A stretch of DNA of 5,901 bases from an uncultured Ruminococcus sp. (GTDB lineage Bacteria; Bacillota; Clostridia; Oscillospirales; Ruminococcaceae). Under the pieces are notes generated by a model that saw only the letters and a program-made list of their open reading frames with translations, was not told the origin of the DNA and made no database searches. The stretch spans positions 1 through 5,901 of the forward strand of contig CAMCOJ010000143.1 in assembly GCA_945876405.1 (NCBI GenBank), written 5' to 3'. Positions 1 through 5,901 of this stretch are shown one piece after another; within the stretch, counting starts at the first letter, position 1, and every line of letters begins with the position of its first letter. The translations under genes were made by a program, and so were the position numbers.

Positions 1-46
1 TACACAAGGAGTATCGTCGGCAGCGTCAGATGTGTATAAGAGACAG
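1..46 (+). other. Illumina Nextera adapter and i5 index left in the assembly
   Basis: Positions 14-46 match the 33-base Nextera read-1 transposase adapter, whose last 19 bases (28-46) are the Tn5 mosaic end. The five bases before the index (TACAC, 1-5) are the end of the P5 flow-cell primer. The eight bases between (6-13, AAGGAGTA) match the standard i5 index 507. The order P5 end, index, adapter, insert is exactly that of a Nextera library molecule, so this is sequencing-library sequence retained at a contig end, not a bacterial transposon. Natural sequence begins at 47. Any protein starting here carries the artefactual residues YKRQ. Confidence 0.97.
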
Positions 47-859
47 GTCGGATGGAGAGGAGAACCCGGGACTTCTGATGAACCGCAGCATAAGAAACAG
101 GGAAAACTGACCATTCCGCTTTTTGAAACAATTGGAATACCGACATTGATTCCTGAGAATGATTATCGCAAATGTATAGAAGAATGTGCAGAATATATGA
201 AAAAATACAGCCGTCCTATAGCTCTTGTAATCAGAAAAAATACATTCAGTGATATACCTTTTTTAAAGCCTGAAAATAATTTTTCCTTATCAAGAGAAGA
301 ATCTCTTGAAATTATTACTGAACACCTTTCAGAAGATGATATAATAGTTTCCACAACAGGGAAGACTTCAAGAGAACTGTTTGAGATACGCGAGAGAAGG
401 CACCAGAGTCACAGATGTGACTTCCTTACTGTGGGTTCTATGGGACATACATCGTCAATTGCACTTGGAATCAGTCTGGGTACAGACAAAACAGTATACT
501 GTGCTGACGGGGACGGATCATTTCTTATGCATATGGGTTCTGCGGCAGTCAATTCTGTAAATATGGGCGAAAATTTCAGATATATAGTTTTTAACAATGG
601 TGCCCACGAATCCGTTGGAGGTCAGCAGACAGTCGGGTTTGATGTGAATATACCTGAAATACTTGCAGCATGCGGATTCAGTGAAGTATTTTCTGTAAAA
701 ACTGCGGATGAACTTCATGAGGGTATTGAAAAAATGAAAAAAACGCCAAAGTCCGCAATGGTTATTTTCATAAAACAGGGCTCGCGTAGTAATCTGGGAA
801 GGCCCTTACTTTCACCGCTGGAAAATAAAAAATTACTTATGGAGAATCTGATAAAATGA
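47..859 (+). CDS. ppd: Phosphonopyruvate decarboxylase, 5'-truncated
   Basis: This is a thiamine-diphosphate enzyme that decarboxylates 3-phosphonopyruvate to phosphonoacetaldehyde, the step that pulls the unfavourable PEP mutase reaction forward in phosphonate biosynthesis. The visible part begins at the family motif RGEPGTSDEPQH (56-91). The C-terminal half carries GSMGHTSSIALG and the ThDP/Mg signature: GDG at 509-517, then NN at 593-598, 25 residues apart, followed by GAHESVGGQ. These features separate Ppd from acetolactate synthase-type enzymes; sulfopyruvate decarboxylase is the nearest alternative. About 270 residues remain, against roughly 370-400 in full-length members, so about 100 N-terminal residues, most of the pyrimidine-binding domain, are missing. 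The cut is the adapter junction at 46/47, not a mutation. The true start is outside the window, and the in-frame GTG at 32 is adapter. The TGA stop overlaps the next gene's ATG (ATGA), indicating translational coupling in an operon. Confidence 0.9.
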   Translation, partial: VGWRGEPGTSDEPQHKKQGKLTIPLFETIGIPTLIPENDYRKCIEECAEYMKKYSRPIALVIRKNTFSDIPFLKPENNFSLSREESLEIITEHLSEDDIIVSTTGKTSRELFEIRERRHQSHRCDFLTVGSMGHTSSIALGISLGTDKTVYCADGDGSFLMHMGSAAVNSVNMGENFRYIVFNNGAHESVGGQQTVGFDVNIPEILAACGFSEVFSVKTADELHEGIEKMKKTPKSAMVIFIKQGSRSNLGRPLLSPLENKKLLMENLIK

Positions 860-2589
860 AAGCACTGATTTTTAATTCCGGAACAGGAAGCAGGATGGGT
901 ATACTTACCCAAAACAGACCAAAGTGTCTTCTCGAAATAAACGGCGAAACCGTACTTCACCGTCAGCTCAGACTTCTTTCTGAATGCGGTATTCATGATG
1001 TAATAATAACAACCGGAAAGTATGATTCTGATATCAGAAATGAGGCAGAAAAAATACCTGATATTCATTCAGAATTTGTATTTAATCCTGAATTTTCCTC
1101 AACTAATTATATTTTTTCATTTTATCTTTGCAAAGAGTACCTGAATGATGATATAATAATGATGCACGGCGACCTTGTGTTTGAAAAGAGTATTCTGAAA
1201 AAACTGATGAAAGAACCCACGGGATCATACTGTCTTGTTGACCGGAGTGCTGAAAAACCGGACAAGGATTTTAAGGGCAGAGTTGAAAACGGCATACTCA
1301 GGGAGGTTTCAGTTAATATCTTTGACGAAAACTGCTATGCGTTTCAGCCGCTTTACCATCTTTCAGAAAAATGCATTTTACAGTGGGTTTCAGAAACGGA
1401 GAAATACATACAGACAGGGCGTACGAATGTTTATGCTGAAAATGCCCTTAATGATATTGCAGACAGATTAAATATCAGAACTGTTTCGTATGCAGGCTGC
1501 TTTATAAATGAAATTGACAATGCGGAGGATTATAAAAAAGTTATGGAAAATATAAAAACTGATGAAAATCTGTACTATGGTATTTCATCACTGGAAATTC
1601 TGCTCGGAAAGTATGAAGCCTCCAGAGTATTTCTGGTTATGGGAAATCACCTTAAGGGCAGTGAATTTGAAAAATACATTGATAGTCTGGATATTACTGT
1701 AAGTAAATTTACAGGCGTTATTGAAAATCCTACTGATGAAAGCGTTGCAGAGGCAGTAAAGGTTTTTAAAAGTGATGAATTTGACGTGATTATTTCTGCA
1801 GGCGGCGGAAGTGTTATTGACACGGCAAAGGCAGTAAAGCATTTTACCGGAAACAGGAATATTATTCATATTGCTGTTCCTACAACAGCAGGTTCAGGCA
1901 GTGAGGCAACGCAGTACTCAGTATTATGCAGAAACAATACGAAATATTCATTAAGTGAACCTGAACTTTTGCCGGATGCAGCGATTCTTGATTTTTCGCT
2001 GCTTGAAGGTATGAACAGGCAGCAAAAGGCAGTATCACTGCTGGATGCACTTTGTCACAGCATTGAAAGTATGATGACGCCTGGCGTTACTTCTGAAAGC
2101 AGGAAATATGCGGAGATGGCAATAAAAATCATATACAGTAATTATGAAGCCTATCTTAATGACGACCTGACAGTTAATCAGGATATACTGCTTGCCTCAT
2201 ACTATTCCGGTAAAGCAATAAGTTTTACACGTACTTCTGTCGGTCATGCGATGAGTTATTCACTGACCACAGGGTATGGGATACGTCACGGTCAGGCGGT
2301 GGCACTGAGTCTGATTTTTGCCCTGAAGTATGCGGAGAAAAACGGACGCAGAGATGAATTTTCAGAGTTGTACGGAATAATGGAAGAATACGAAGGAGAA
2401 ACTCTTTACGAAAAGCTTCTGAACGTATATGAAAGGATTAACCCTGAACACAGTTATGATTTGTCTTCTGCATCGGAGGAGTCTCTGGGAGAAAAAGTAA
2501 ATGAAAGCAAGCTTGGAAATTGTGTTTATAAATTTGACAGTGATACTGTAAGGTGTATATATTCGGATATACTTAAATATAATTTATAA
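856..2589 (+). CDS. Fused phosphonate nucleotidyltransferase (PntC-like) and phosphonoacetaldehyde reductase (iron-dependent alcohol dehydrogenase)
   Basis: This 577-residue protein has two catalytic domains. Residues 1-235 are a sugar-phosphate-type nucleotidyltransferase: the G-T-G-S-R-M-G nucleotide loop at 9-15, RPKCLLEI with K23, the metal-binding D106 in HGDLVF, and a second probable metal ligand D221 in FINEID. Residues 240-577 are a group III iron-dependent alcohol dehydrogenase: GGGSVID (316-322) and TTAGSGSEAT (343-352) for NAD(P) binding, and metal ligands D397, H401, H464 and H478. The ligand spacing (4, 63, 14) equals that of E. coli FucO. Beside ppd, the C-terminal domain should reduce phosphonoacetaldehyde to 2-hydroxyethylphosphonate, and the N-terminal domain should attach CMP to it. 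PntC, studied as a 2-aminoethylphosphonate cytidylyltransferase, is the model for the first domain. CTP as donor and hydroxyethylphosphonate as acceptor are inference. All key residues are present in both domains and the frame is continuous. A GGAGA (841-845) precedes the ATG by 10 bases. The product is probably cytosolic, with no signal peptide. Confidence 0.85.
   Translation: MKALIFNSGTGSRMGILTQNRPKCLLEINGETVLHRQLRLLSECGIHDVIITTGKYDSDIRNEAEKIPDIHSEFVFNPEFSSTNYIFSFYLCKEYLNDDIIMMHGDLVFEKSILKKLMKEPTGSYCLVDRSAEKPDKDFKGRVENGILREVSVNIFDENCYAFQPLYHLSEKCILQWVSETEKYIQTGRTNVYAENALNDIADRLNIRTVSYAGCFINEIDNAEDYKKVMENIKTDENLYYGISSLEILLGKYEASRVFLVMGNHLKGSEFEKYIDSLDITVSKFTGVIENPTDESVAEAVKVFKSDEFDVIISAGGGSVIDTAKAVKHFTGNRNIIHIAVPTTAGSGSEATQYSVLCRNNTKYSLSEPELLPDAAILDFSLLEGMNRQQKAVSLLDALCHSIESMMTPGVTSESRKYAEMAIKIIYSNYEAYLNDDLTVNQDILLASYYSGKAISFTRTSVGHAMSYSLTTGYGIRHGQAVALSLIFALKYAEKNGRRDEFSELYGIMEEYEGETLYEKLLNVYERINPEHSYDLSSASEESLGEKVNESKLGNCVYKFDSDTVRCIYSDILKYNL
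2534..2563 (+). promoter_or_regulatory. Candidate sigma-A promoter for mntP inside the end of the fused gene
   Basis: A perfect -35 TTGACA (2534-2539) is followed after 18 bases by TATATT (2558-2563), which matches the -10 consensus at five of six positions. Transcription would begin near 2570, about 43 bases before the mntP start. A short palindrome, GTATAT-6 bases-ATATAC (2555-2572), spans the -10 and could be a repressor site, although its AT-richness makes chance likely. The site lies in coding sequence (F-D-S codons), so it may be fortuitous. Confidence 0.35.
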
Positions 2590-2612
2590 AAACAATAATC
2601 CGGAGGATAAAA

Positions 2613-3206
2613 ATGAACTGGAATTTTATGTTCTTCTTTAACAGTGTATTACTTGGAGTCGGACTCGCTATGGACGCATTTTCTGTATCCCTTGCAAACG
2701 GACTGAACGAACCGGATATGAAACGGTCAAAAATTTGTGGTATAGCCGGAACTTTCGGATTTTTTCAGGCACTGATGCCTGTGATTGGATGGATATGTGT
2801 ACATACAGTCGTGCAGTACTTCAGTGCGTTTGAAAAACTGATTCCGTGGATTGCACTTGTCCTGCTTCTGTTTATAGGCGGCAAGATGCTTATTGAAGGA
2901 ATAAAAAACGAAGAAGAGGAAAGTGAGAAATCCGGGGTTGGTTTCGGTGCACTTATGGTACAGGGAATAGCAACTTCAATTGATGCTCTTTCAGTTGGTT
3001 TTACCATTTCTGACTATAATCTGCCCATGGCACTTGTATGTGCGGCGGTTATTGCAGTGGTAACGTTTATTATAAGTATAGCGGGACTTTTCATCGGCCG
3101 AAAGTTTGGAACAAAGCTGTCAAACAAGGCAGCGATTCTCGGTGGCTCGATTCTTGTTTTCATCGGTCTTGAGATATGGATTAAAGGTATTTTCACAAAA
3201 TTTTAA
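2613..3206 (+). CDS. mntP: MntP-family manganese efflux pump
   Basis: This 197-residue inner-membrane protein is close in length to E. coli MntP (about 188) and exports Mn2+ to relieve manganese excess. Six hydrophobic segments are visible at about 7-29, 41-64, 74-97, 108-130, 137-161 and 173-193, split by a charged cytosolic loop (98-107, EEEESEK) into two related halves. Each half has the family motif: AMDAFSVS with D21 and TSIDALSVG with D124, corresponding to the functionally important D16 and D118 of E. coli MntP. The position equivalent to E. coli E51 appears to be Q52 (FQALMP), a possible difference in the transport site. The start is set by GGAGG at 2602-2606, six bases before the ATG. 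It lies 23 bases after the fused phosphonate gene, too little room for the yybP-ykoY manganese riboswitch that often precedes mntP. It may be read through from upstream or use the promoter-like site at 2534-2563. Confidence 0.92.
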   Translation: MNWNFMFFFNSVLLGVGLAMDAFSVSLANGLNEPDMKRSKICGIAGTFGFFQALMPVIGWICVHTVVQYFSAFEKLIPWIALVLLLFIGGKMLIEGIKNEEEESEKSGVGFGALMVQGIATSIDALSVGFTISDYNLPMALVCAAVIAVVTFIISIAGLFIGRKFGTKLSNKAAILGGSILVFIGLEIWIKGIFTKF

Positions 3207-3216
3207 TTTTGCGAAA
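3191..3216. repeat. Imperfect inverted repeat spanning the mntP stop codon
   Basis: Arms 3191-3201 and 3206-3216 (TTTCACAAAAT / ATTTTGCGAAA) pair at 10 of 11 positions around a four-base loop, with one A-C mismatch at 3195/3212. The repeat covers the mntP TAA (3204-3206) and ends just before the ribosome binding site of the response-regulator gene. There is no following T-tract, so it is not a standard terminator. It could be a weak attenuator or mRNA-processing hairpin, or a binding site for a dimeric regulator such as the gene product just downstream. Confidence 0.4.
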
Positions 3217-3231
3217 TGAGGAAAGGTAAAA

Positions 3232-3912
3232 ATGAACGGACAAATACTAATAGTAGAGGATAATAAAGAAATTTCAGCCCTTATTTCAAATTTTCTAACA
3301 AAGAACGGTTATGAGGTTAAAGCGGTTTACGAAGGAAATGCAGCTTCAGAATTACTAAAAGAACAGAATTTTGATATTGTACTTATGGATCTGATGCTCC
3401 CGGGGATAAGCGGAGAACAGCTGGTTAAAGAATTCAGAAAGTATTCTGACAAGCCGGTAATTGTTATCTCAGCAAAATCAATGATGGAAACAAAACTTGA
3501 GATGCTTCGTATGGGAGCTGATGATTTTATATTGAAGCCATTTGACCTGAATGAAGTTCTGGTGCGTATACAGGTTGTTTTACGCAGGTCAGGCAGCACC
3601 TCGAAAAATGACAGTATTCTCTCTTTCAGAAATCTTACATATAACACTGATGAAAATACAGTTAAGATTGATGAAAAAAACGTTTCTCTCACATCAAAGG
3701 AAATGCAGCTTCTGAAACTGTTCCTTGGTCATCCGAAGAAAGTATTTACCAAGGCAAATCTTTACGAATCAGTATGGAATGATATATATTACTATGAGGA
3801 CAATACAGTAAATGTACATATGAGTAATCTGAGAAGCAAACTGAAAAAAATATCAGGTGAAGAATACATAGAAACTGTATGGGGCGTAGGGTATCGTCTG
3901 AAGGAGGAATAA
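3232..3912 (+). CDS. OmpR/PhoB-family response regulator
   Basis: This 226-residue cytosolic transcription factor is phosphorylated by the kinase encoded immediately after it. Residues 3-115 form the receiver domain: acidic pair E9/D10, phosphoacceptor D53 in LMDLMLPG, switch residue S80 in VIVISAK, and conserved K102 in LKPFDLNEVL. After a linker, residues 130-223 form an OmpR-type winged-helix DNA-binding domain, with LTSKEMQLLKLF, the recognition-helix region VNVHMSNLRSKLKK, and the wing ending VWGVGYRL. All phosphorylation residues are intact and the length is standard. The ATG at 3232 is preceded by AGGAAAGG at 3219-3226, five bases away. It starts 25 bases after mntP and ends one base before the kinase. 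Its likely target is the transporter promoter in the gap 4838-4955, by analogy with other two-component/ABC modules of Firmicutes; this is inference. Confidence 0.93.
   Translation: MNGQILIVEDNKEISALISNFLTKNGYEVKAVYEGNAASELLKEQNFDIVLMDLMLPGISGEQLVKEFRKYSDKPVIVISAKSMMETKLEMLRMGADDFILKPFDLNEVLVRIQVVLRRSGSTSKNDSILSFRNLTYNTDENTVKIDEKNVSLTSKEMQLLKLFLGHPKKVFTKANLYESVWNDIYYYEDNTVNVHMSNLRSKLKKISGEEYIETVWGVGYRLKEE
3901..3907 (+). promoter_or_regulatory. Ribosome binding site fixing the GTG start of the kinase
   Basis: AAGGAGG lies within the last codons of the response-regulator gene, six bases before the GTG at 3914. An ATG at 3912-3914 is followed at once by TGA and cannot be the start. The GTG is therefore the only sensible choice, with translation handed on from the upstream gene. 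Confidence 0.8.
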
Positions 3913-3913
3913 T

Positions 3914-4837
3914 GTGATATTTCCGGTTATCATAACAATACTTCTTTTTCTGCTCTGCCTCCGTCTGTGCATATATATATTTCAGCTGAAAGCAAATATG
4001 AAAAATATTCAGGAGGAACTTGTTCTGACACGGGATATGAATTATAACCGTCAGCTTACTGTTGACCTGTCAGATAAGAATTTGTCTGAAATGACTGCAG
4101 AGATAAACCGCAATCTTGATTATCAGAAAAAACTTAAATTACAGAGTGAAGCTGCTGAGATGAATCTGAAGCAGAGTGTTTCTGATATTGCACATGATTT
4201 GCGTACTCCTCTTACCGTAATAAGCGGAAATCTTCAGATGCTAAAAGATGATTCTTCAATTTCTGACTCTGCCAGGGAATATATAAGAATATGCGAAGAA
4301 AAATGTTCGGCTATGAAAGTAATATCTGATGATTTCTTCCAGCTTTCTGTACTTGAGAGTGATTTTTCATCTGCTGAACTGCGTTCTGTAAATCTTACAA
4401 ATGAACTGATGCAGTTTGTTGCAGATAATGAAGCAATAATCAGAAAAAACAATCTCATACCTGACATTGTTTTTCCTGACAACAGTGTATTTGCTTATGC
4501 TGATCCCTCGCTGATTTCCAGAATCTTTGCAAATCTTCTTAATAACGTTATAAAGTATGCTTCTGACAGTTTTCGCATAGTTCTTTCAGAAGAAGATGAA
4601 AGCGTTTCTGTGACTTTTATTAACCGTATAGCTGCGGGGACAGATATTGATACAGATCAGATTTTTAACAGGACATACCGTGCGGACAAATCAAGAAACA
4701 GCAGCGGTGCCGGTATCGGACTGTATATAGTAAAACTGCTTGCTGAAAAGCAGGGAGCAAAGGTATTTGCCATTGCTGATAAAGGCGAACTGCATATCGG
4801 AGTAAAACTGAACAGACAAAATAAAGAGACGGGTTAA
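3914..4837 (+). CDS. Sensor histidine kinase, single membrane segment
   Basis: This 307-residue membrane-anchored kinase is partner to the response regulator before it. One hydrophobic segment (about residues 3-24) is followed by a charged helical linker (25-88) with no extracellular sensing domain. Residues 86-150 are the dimerisation/phosphoacceptor domain with H94 in DIAHDLRTPL. The ATPase domain follows: N box RIFANLLNNVIKYA (203-216), the segment IFNRTYRADKSRN, and G box GAGIGLYIVKLL (265-276). The usual D-x-G-x-G (G1) motif is replaced by INRIAAGTDIDTD (236-248), as in many small Firmicutes kinases linked to ABC transporters. With no sensor domain, the signal may come through the membrane or from the neighbouring transporter, as in BceS-type systems, though this protein has only one clear membrane segment, not two. 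The stop codon sits in the loop of a terminator hairpin, so the two-component pair ends its transcript here. Confidence 0.9.
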   Translation: MIFPVIITILLFLLCLRLCIYIFQLKANMKNIQEELVLTRDMNYNRQLTVDLSDKNLSEMTAEINRNLDYQKKLKLQSEAAEMNLKQSVSDIAHDLRTPLTVISGNLQMLKDDSSISDSAREYIRICEEKCSAMKVISDDFFQLSVLESDFSSAELRSVNLTNELMQFVADNEAIIRKNNLIPDIVFPDNSVFAYADPSLISRIFANLLNNVIKYASDSFRIVLSEEDESVSVTFINRIAAGTDIDTDQIFNRTYRADKSRNSSGAGIGLYIVKLLAEKQGAKVFAIADKGELHIGVKLNRQNKETG

Positions 4838-4849
4838 ACCGTCTTTTTT
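4823..4849 (+). terminator. Rho-independent terminator overlapping the kinase stop codon
   Basis: AGACGG (4827-4832) pairs with CCGTCT (4839-4844) around a six-base loop (4833-4838), and the 3' arm runs into T4844-T4849. The upstream A-rich bases 4823-4826 can extend the stem with the T-tract, including one G-U pair. The kinase TAA (4835-4837) is in the loop, so the last codons of the gene form the 5' arm. It should separate the two-component transcript from the transporter genes. Confidence 0.8.
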
Positions 4850-4875
4850 ACTTGCAAAAAAAATTTTCTGGACAA

Positions 4876-4917
4876 TTTATAAAATTTAAGAAATTCTTTA
4901 TACTCTGATTTTATAAT
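4876..4917 (+). promoter_or_regulatory. Candidate promoter region for the ABC transporter genes
   Basis: The gap 4838-4955 is very AT-rich and lies between a terminator and a gene with a strong ribosome binding site, so a promoter is expected. Two -10 elements are visible: TATACT (4899-4904), with a weak -35 TTTATA (4876-4881) at 17 bases, and a perfect TATAAT (4912-4917) that has no good -35. The palindrome AATTT-ATA-AAATT (4874-4886) overlaps the first -35 region and could be a regulator site. A poor -35 would fit activation by the response regulator. The exact start cannot be decided from the sequence. Confidence 0.4.
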
Positions 4918-4941
4918 GAGATTACAGGGATTCATTTGAGA

Positions 4942-4949
4942 AAGGAAGG
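4942..4949 (+). promoter_or_regulatory. Ribosome binding site deciding the ATPase start
   Basis: AAGGAAGG directly abuts an ATG at 4950 but stands six bases from the in-frame ATG at 4956. The second spacing is normal and the first is not, so 4956 is chosen as the start. Confidence 0.75.
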
Positions 4950-4955
4950 ATGCAA

Positions 4956-5901
4956 ATGCAGGAAATATTAATTGATGTAAAGAATCTTGAGAAACAGTAC
5001 GGAAAACAAAAGGCCGTAAATGACGTATCATTTCAGATAAGAAAAGGTATGATATGCGGACTTGTTGGTCCTAACGGTGCCGGAAAGACAACAATCATGA
5101 AAATGCTTGGGGGACTTGTGATTCCGACGGGAGGGACAATTTCAATTTTTGGCGAAAGTGATGACAAATCCCTTTCAAAGGCGAGAAGCCGGATGAGTTT
5201 TATGGTTGAGACACCATATGCCAAGGAGAAGATGACAGCATTTGAGAATCTTGAGATTCAACGAATTCAGAAAGGAATTCCGGATAAAAAACGTATTCAG
5301 GAAGTTCTTGAGACTGTAAGTCTTACTGATACAGGAAAGAAACCTGTACAGAATTTTTCTCTCGGTATGAAGCAGAGACTTGGAATAGCTAATGCTCTGC
5401 TTTCAAAACCGGAAATTATGGTACTTGATGAGCCGATAAACGGACTTGATCCTGAAGGAATTGTTGAGATAAGAGAACTTCTGTTAAGGCTTAACAGTGA
5501 AGAAAAAATAACCATGATTATTTCATCACATATTTTAAGTGAGCTTTCACTTCTTTGTACCGATTATATTTTCTTAAACAAAGGTGAGATAATTCAGACA
5601 GTTTCAAATGCTGAACTTAACAGGCTTTGCAGGGAATTTTACCGTATAGATACGGATAACAATAATCTTGCTGCAGCTATTCTTGAAAACAAGCTTGGAT
5701 ACAGCCAGTTTGAAATCGATAATGACGGCAGCATTAAGCTTTATGAAGGACTTGATGATTTAAAAGAAATATCCAGGACACTCTTTGAAAACGGAGTTAC
5801 TCCGGTTGGTCTTGGAATAAATGAAGCAAATCTTGAACATTATTATATGAATCTGGCAGGTGATAAAAATGAAGAATCTAATAAAAGCTCTGAATTATCA
5901 G
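4956..5901 (+). CDS. ABC transporter ATP-binding protein, BcrA-like, 3' end outside window
   Basis: This is the cytosolic ATPase of an export-type ABC transporter; 315 codons are visible without a stop. Motifs run in order: Walker A GPNGAGKTT (38-46), Q-loop position occupied by E85 in MVETPYAKEKMTAFENL, signature FSLGMKQRL (134-142) instead of LSGGQ, Walker B IMVLDEP (154-160) with catalytic E159, D-loop INGLDPEG, and H-loop H192 in SSHILSE. The E at the Q-loop and the SLGM signature are typical of the bacitracin/lantibiotic-type family (BcrA), whose members protect against cell-wall antibiotics or peptides. Residues 210-300 form the usual C-terminal extension. Family members are about 300 residues, so the stop should lie just beyond the window. 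A permease start overlaps its 3' end in another frame. The substrate is unknown; drug or peptide export is inference from family and from the adjacent two-component pair. Confidence 0.9.
   Translation, partial: MQEILIDVKNLEKQYGKQKAVNDVSFQIRKGMICGLVGPNGAGKTTIMKMLGGLVIPTGGTISIFGESDDKSLSKARSRMSFMVETPYAKEKMTAFENLEIQRIQKGIPDKKRIQEVLETVSLTDTGKKPVQNFSLGMKQRLGIANALLSKPEIMVLDEPINGLDPEGIVEIRELLLRLNSEEKITMIISSHILSELSLLCTDYIFLNKGEIIQTVSNAELNRLCREFYRIDTDNNNLAAAILENKLGYSQFEIDNDGSIKLYEGLDDLKEISRTLFENGVTPVGLGINEANLEHYYMNLAGDKNEESNKSSELS
5869..5901 (+). CDS. Probable ABC-2 permease, first 11 codons only
   Basis: An ATG at 5869, six bases or fewer after AGGTGA (5858-5863), opens a frame reading MKNLIKALNYQ up to the window edge, in a different frame from the ATPase. 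Short basic-amphipathic N-termini of this kind are typical of BcrB-like ABC-2 permeases just before their first membrane segment, and such a gene is the expected neighbour of the ATPase. Too little is present to confirm the membrane protein, but position, ribosome binding site and residue pattern agree. Confidence 0.6.
   Translation, partial: MKNLIKALNYQ

Noticed and set aside
32..34. GTG as the start of the decarboxylase
   Set aside because: It lies inside the adapter, and about 100 residues of the family's N-terminus would be missing.
28..46. Tn5 mosaic end, which could be read as a natural transposon terminus
   Set aside because: It is preceded by the Nextera adapter, an i5 index and the P5 end in library order, and no transposase gene or second end is present.
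163..1068. Minus-strand open frames across the ppd region
   Set aside because: They run opposite well-recognised coding sequence, lack recognisable domains and have no convincing ribosome binding sites.
2590..2612. Space for a yybP-ykoY manganese riboswitch before mntP
   Set aside because: The gap is only 23 bases, and the preceding sequence is coding with no recognisable aptamer motif.
3169..3197. TTGAGA -35-like hexamer upstream of the response regulator
   Set aside because: No acceptable -10 lies 16-18 bases downstream.
3327..3692. 121-codon minus-strand frame across the response regulator
   Set aside because: It is the complement of a conserved receiver domain and shows serine- and arginine-rich composition typical of shadow frames.
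4950..4952. ATG as the ATPase start
   Set aside because: It abuts the ribosome binding site with no spacer; the in-frame ATG at 4956 has the normal six-base spacing.

Overview
The window looks like the end of a contig from a low-GC Gram-positive bacterium, most likely a Clostridia/Ruminococcus-type gut organism. The grounds are AT-rich codon choice, strong GGAGG-type ribosome binding sites, tight same-strand gene packing, and a BcrAB-like transporter next to an OmpR-type two-component pair. The taxonomic guess is inference from style, not from a marker gene. All real genes are on the + strand.

Bases 1-46 are not biological. They match the end of the Illumina P5 primer, an 8-base i5 index and the Nextera read-1 adapter ending in the Tn5 mosaic end. 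The apparent GTG start at 32 lies in this adapter, so the first gene is cut at its 5' end at base 47.

Bases 47-2589 hold the end of a phosphonate biosynthesis operon. It has a 5'-truncated phosphonopyruvate decarboxylase (ppd) and, overlapping it by ATGA, a two-domain protein. That protein joins an N-terminal nucleotidyltransferase, resembling the phosphonate cytidylyltransferase PntC, to a C-terminal iron-dependent alcohol dehydrogenase resembling phosphonoacetaldehyde reductase. Read as a pathway, phosphonopyruvate gives phosphonoacetaldehyde, then 2-hydroxyethylphosphonate, then its CMP-activated form, which could decorate a surface glycan or lipid. The expected PEP mutase gene would lie upstream and is lost at the contig edge.

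Bases 2613-3206 encode an MntP-type manganese exporter. It starts 23 bases after the fused gene, and a candidate promoter lies inside the end of that gene.

Bases 3232-4837 encode an OmpR-family response regulator and a small single-membrane-segment histidine kinase, separated by one base. A terminator hairpin overlaps the kinase stop codon. After a 118-base AT-rich gap with promoter-like elements, bases 4956-5901 carry most of an ABC-transporter ATPase of the BcrA type. The first 11 codons of its probable permease overlap the ATPase in another frame at the window end. The two-component pair probably senses cell-envelope or antimicrobial stress and drives the transporter. Nothing in the sequence ties this half to the phosphonate half except adjacency.
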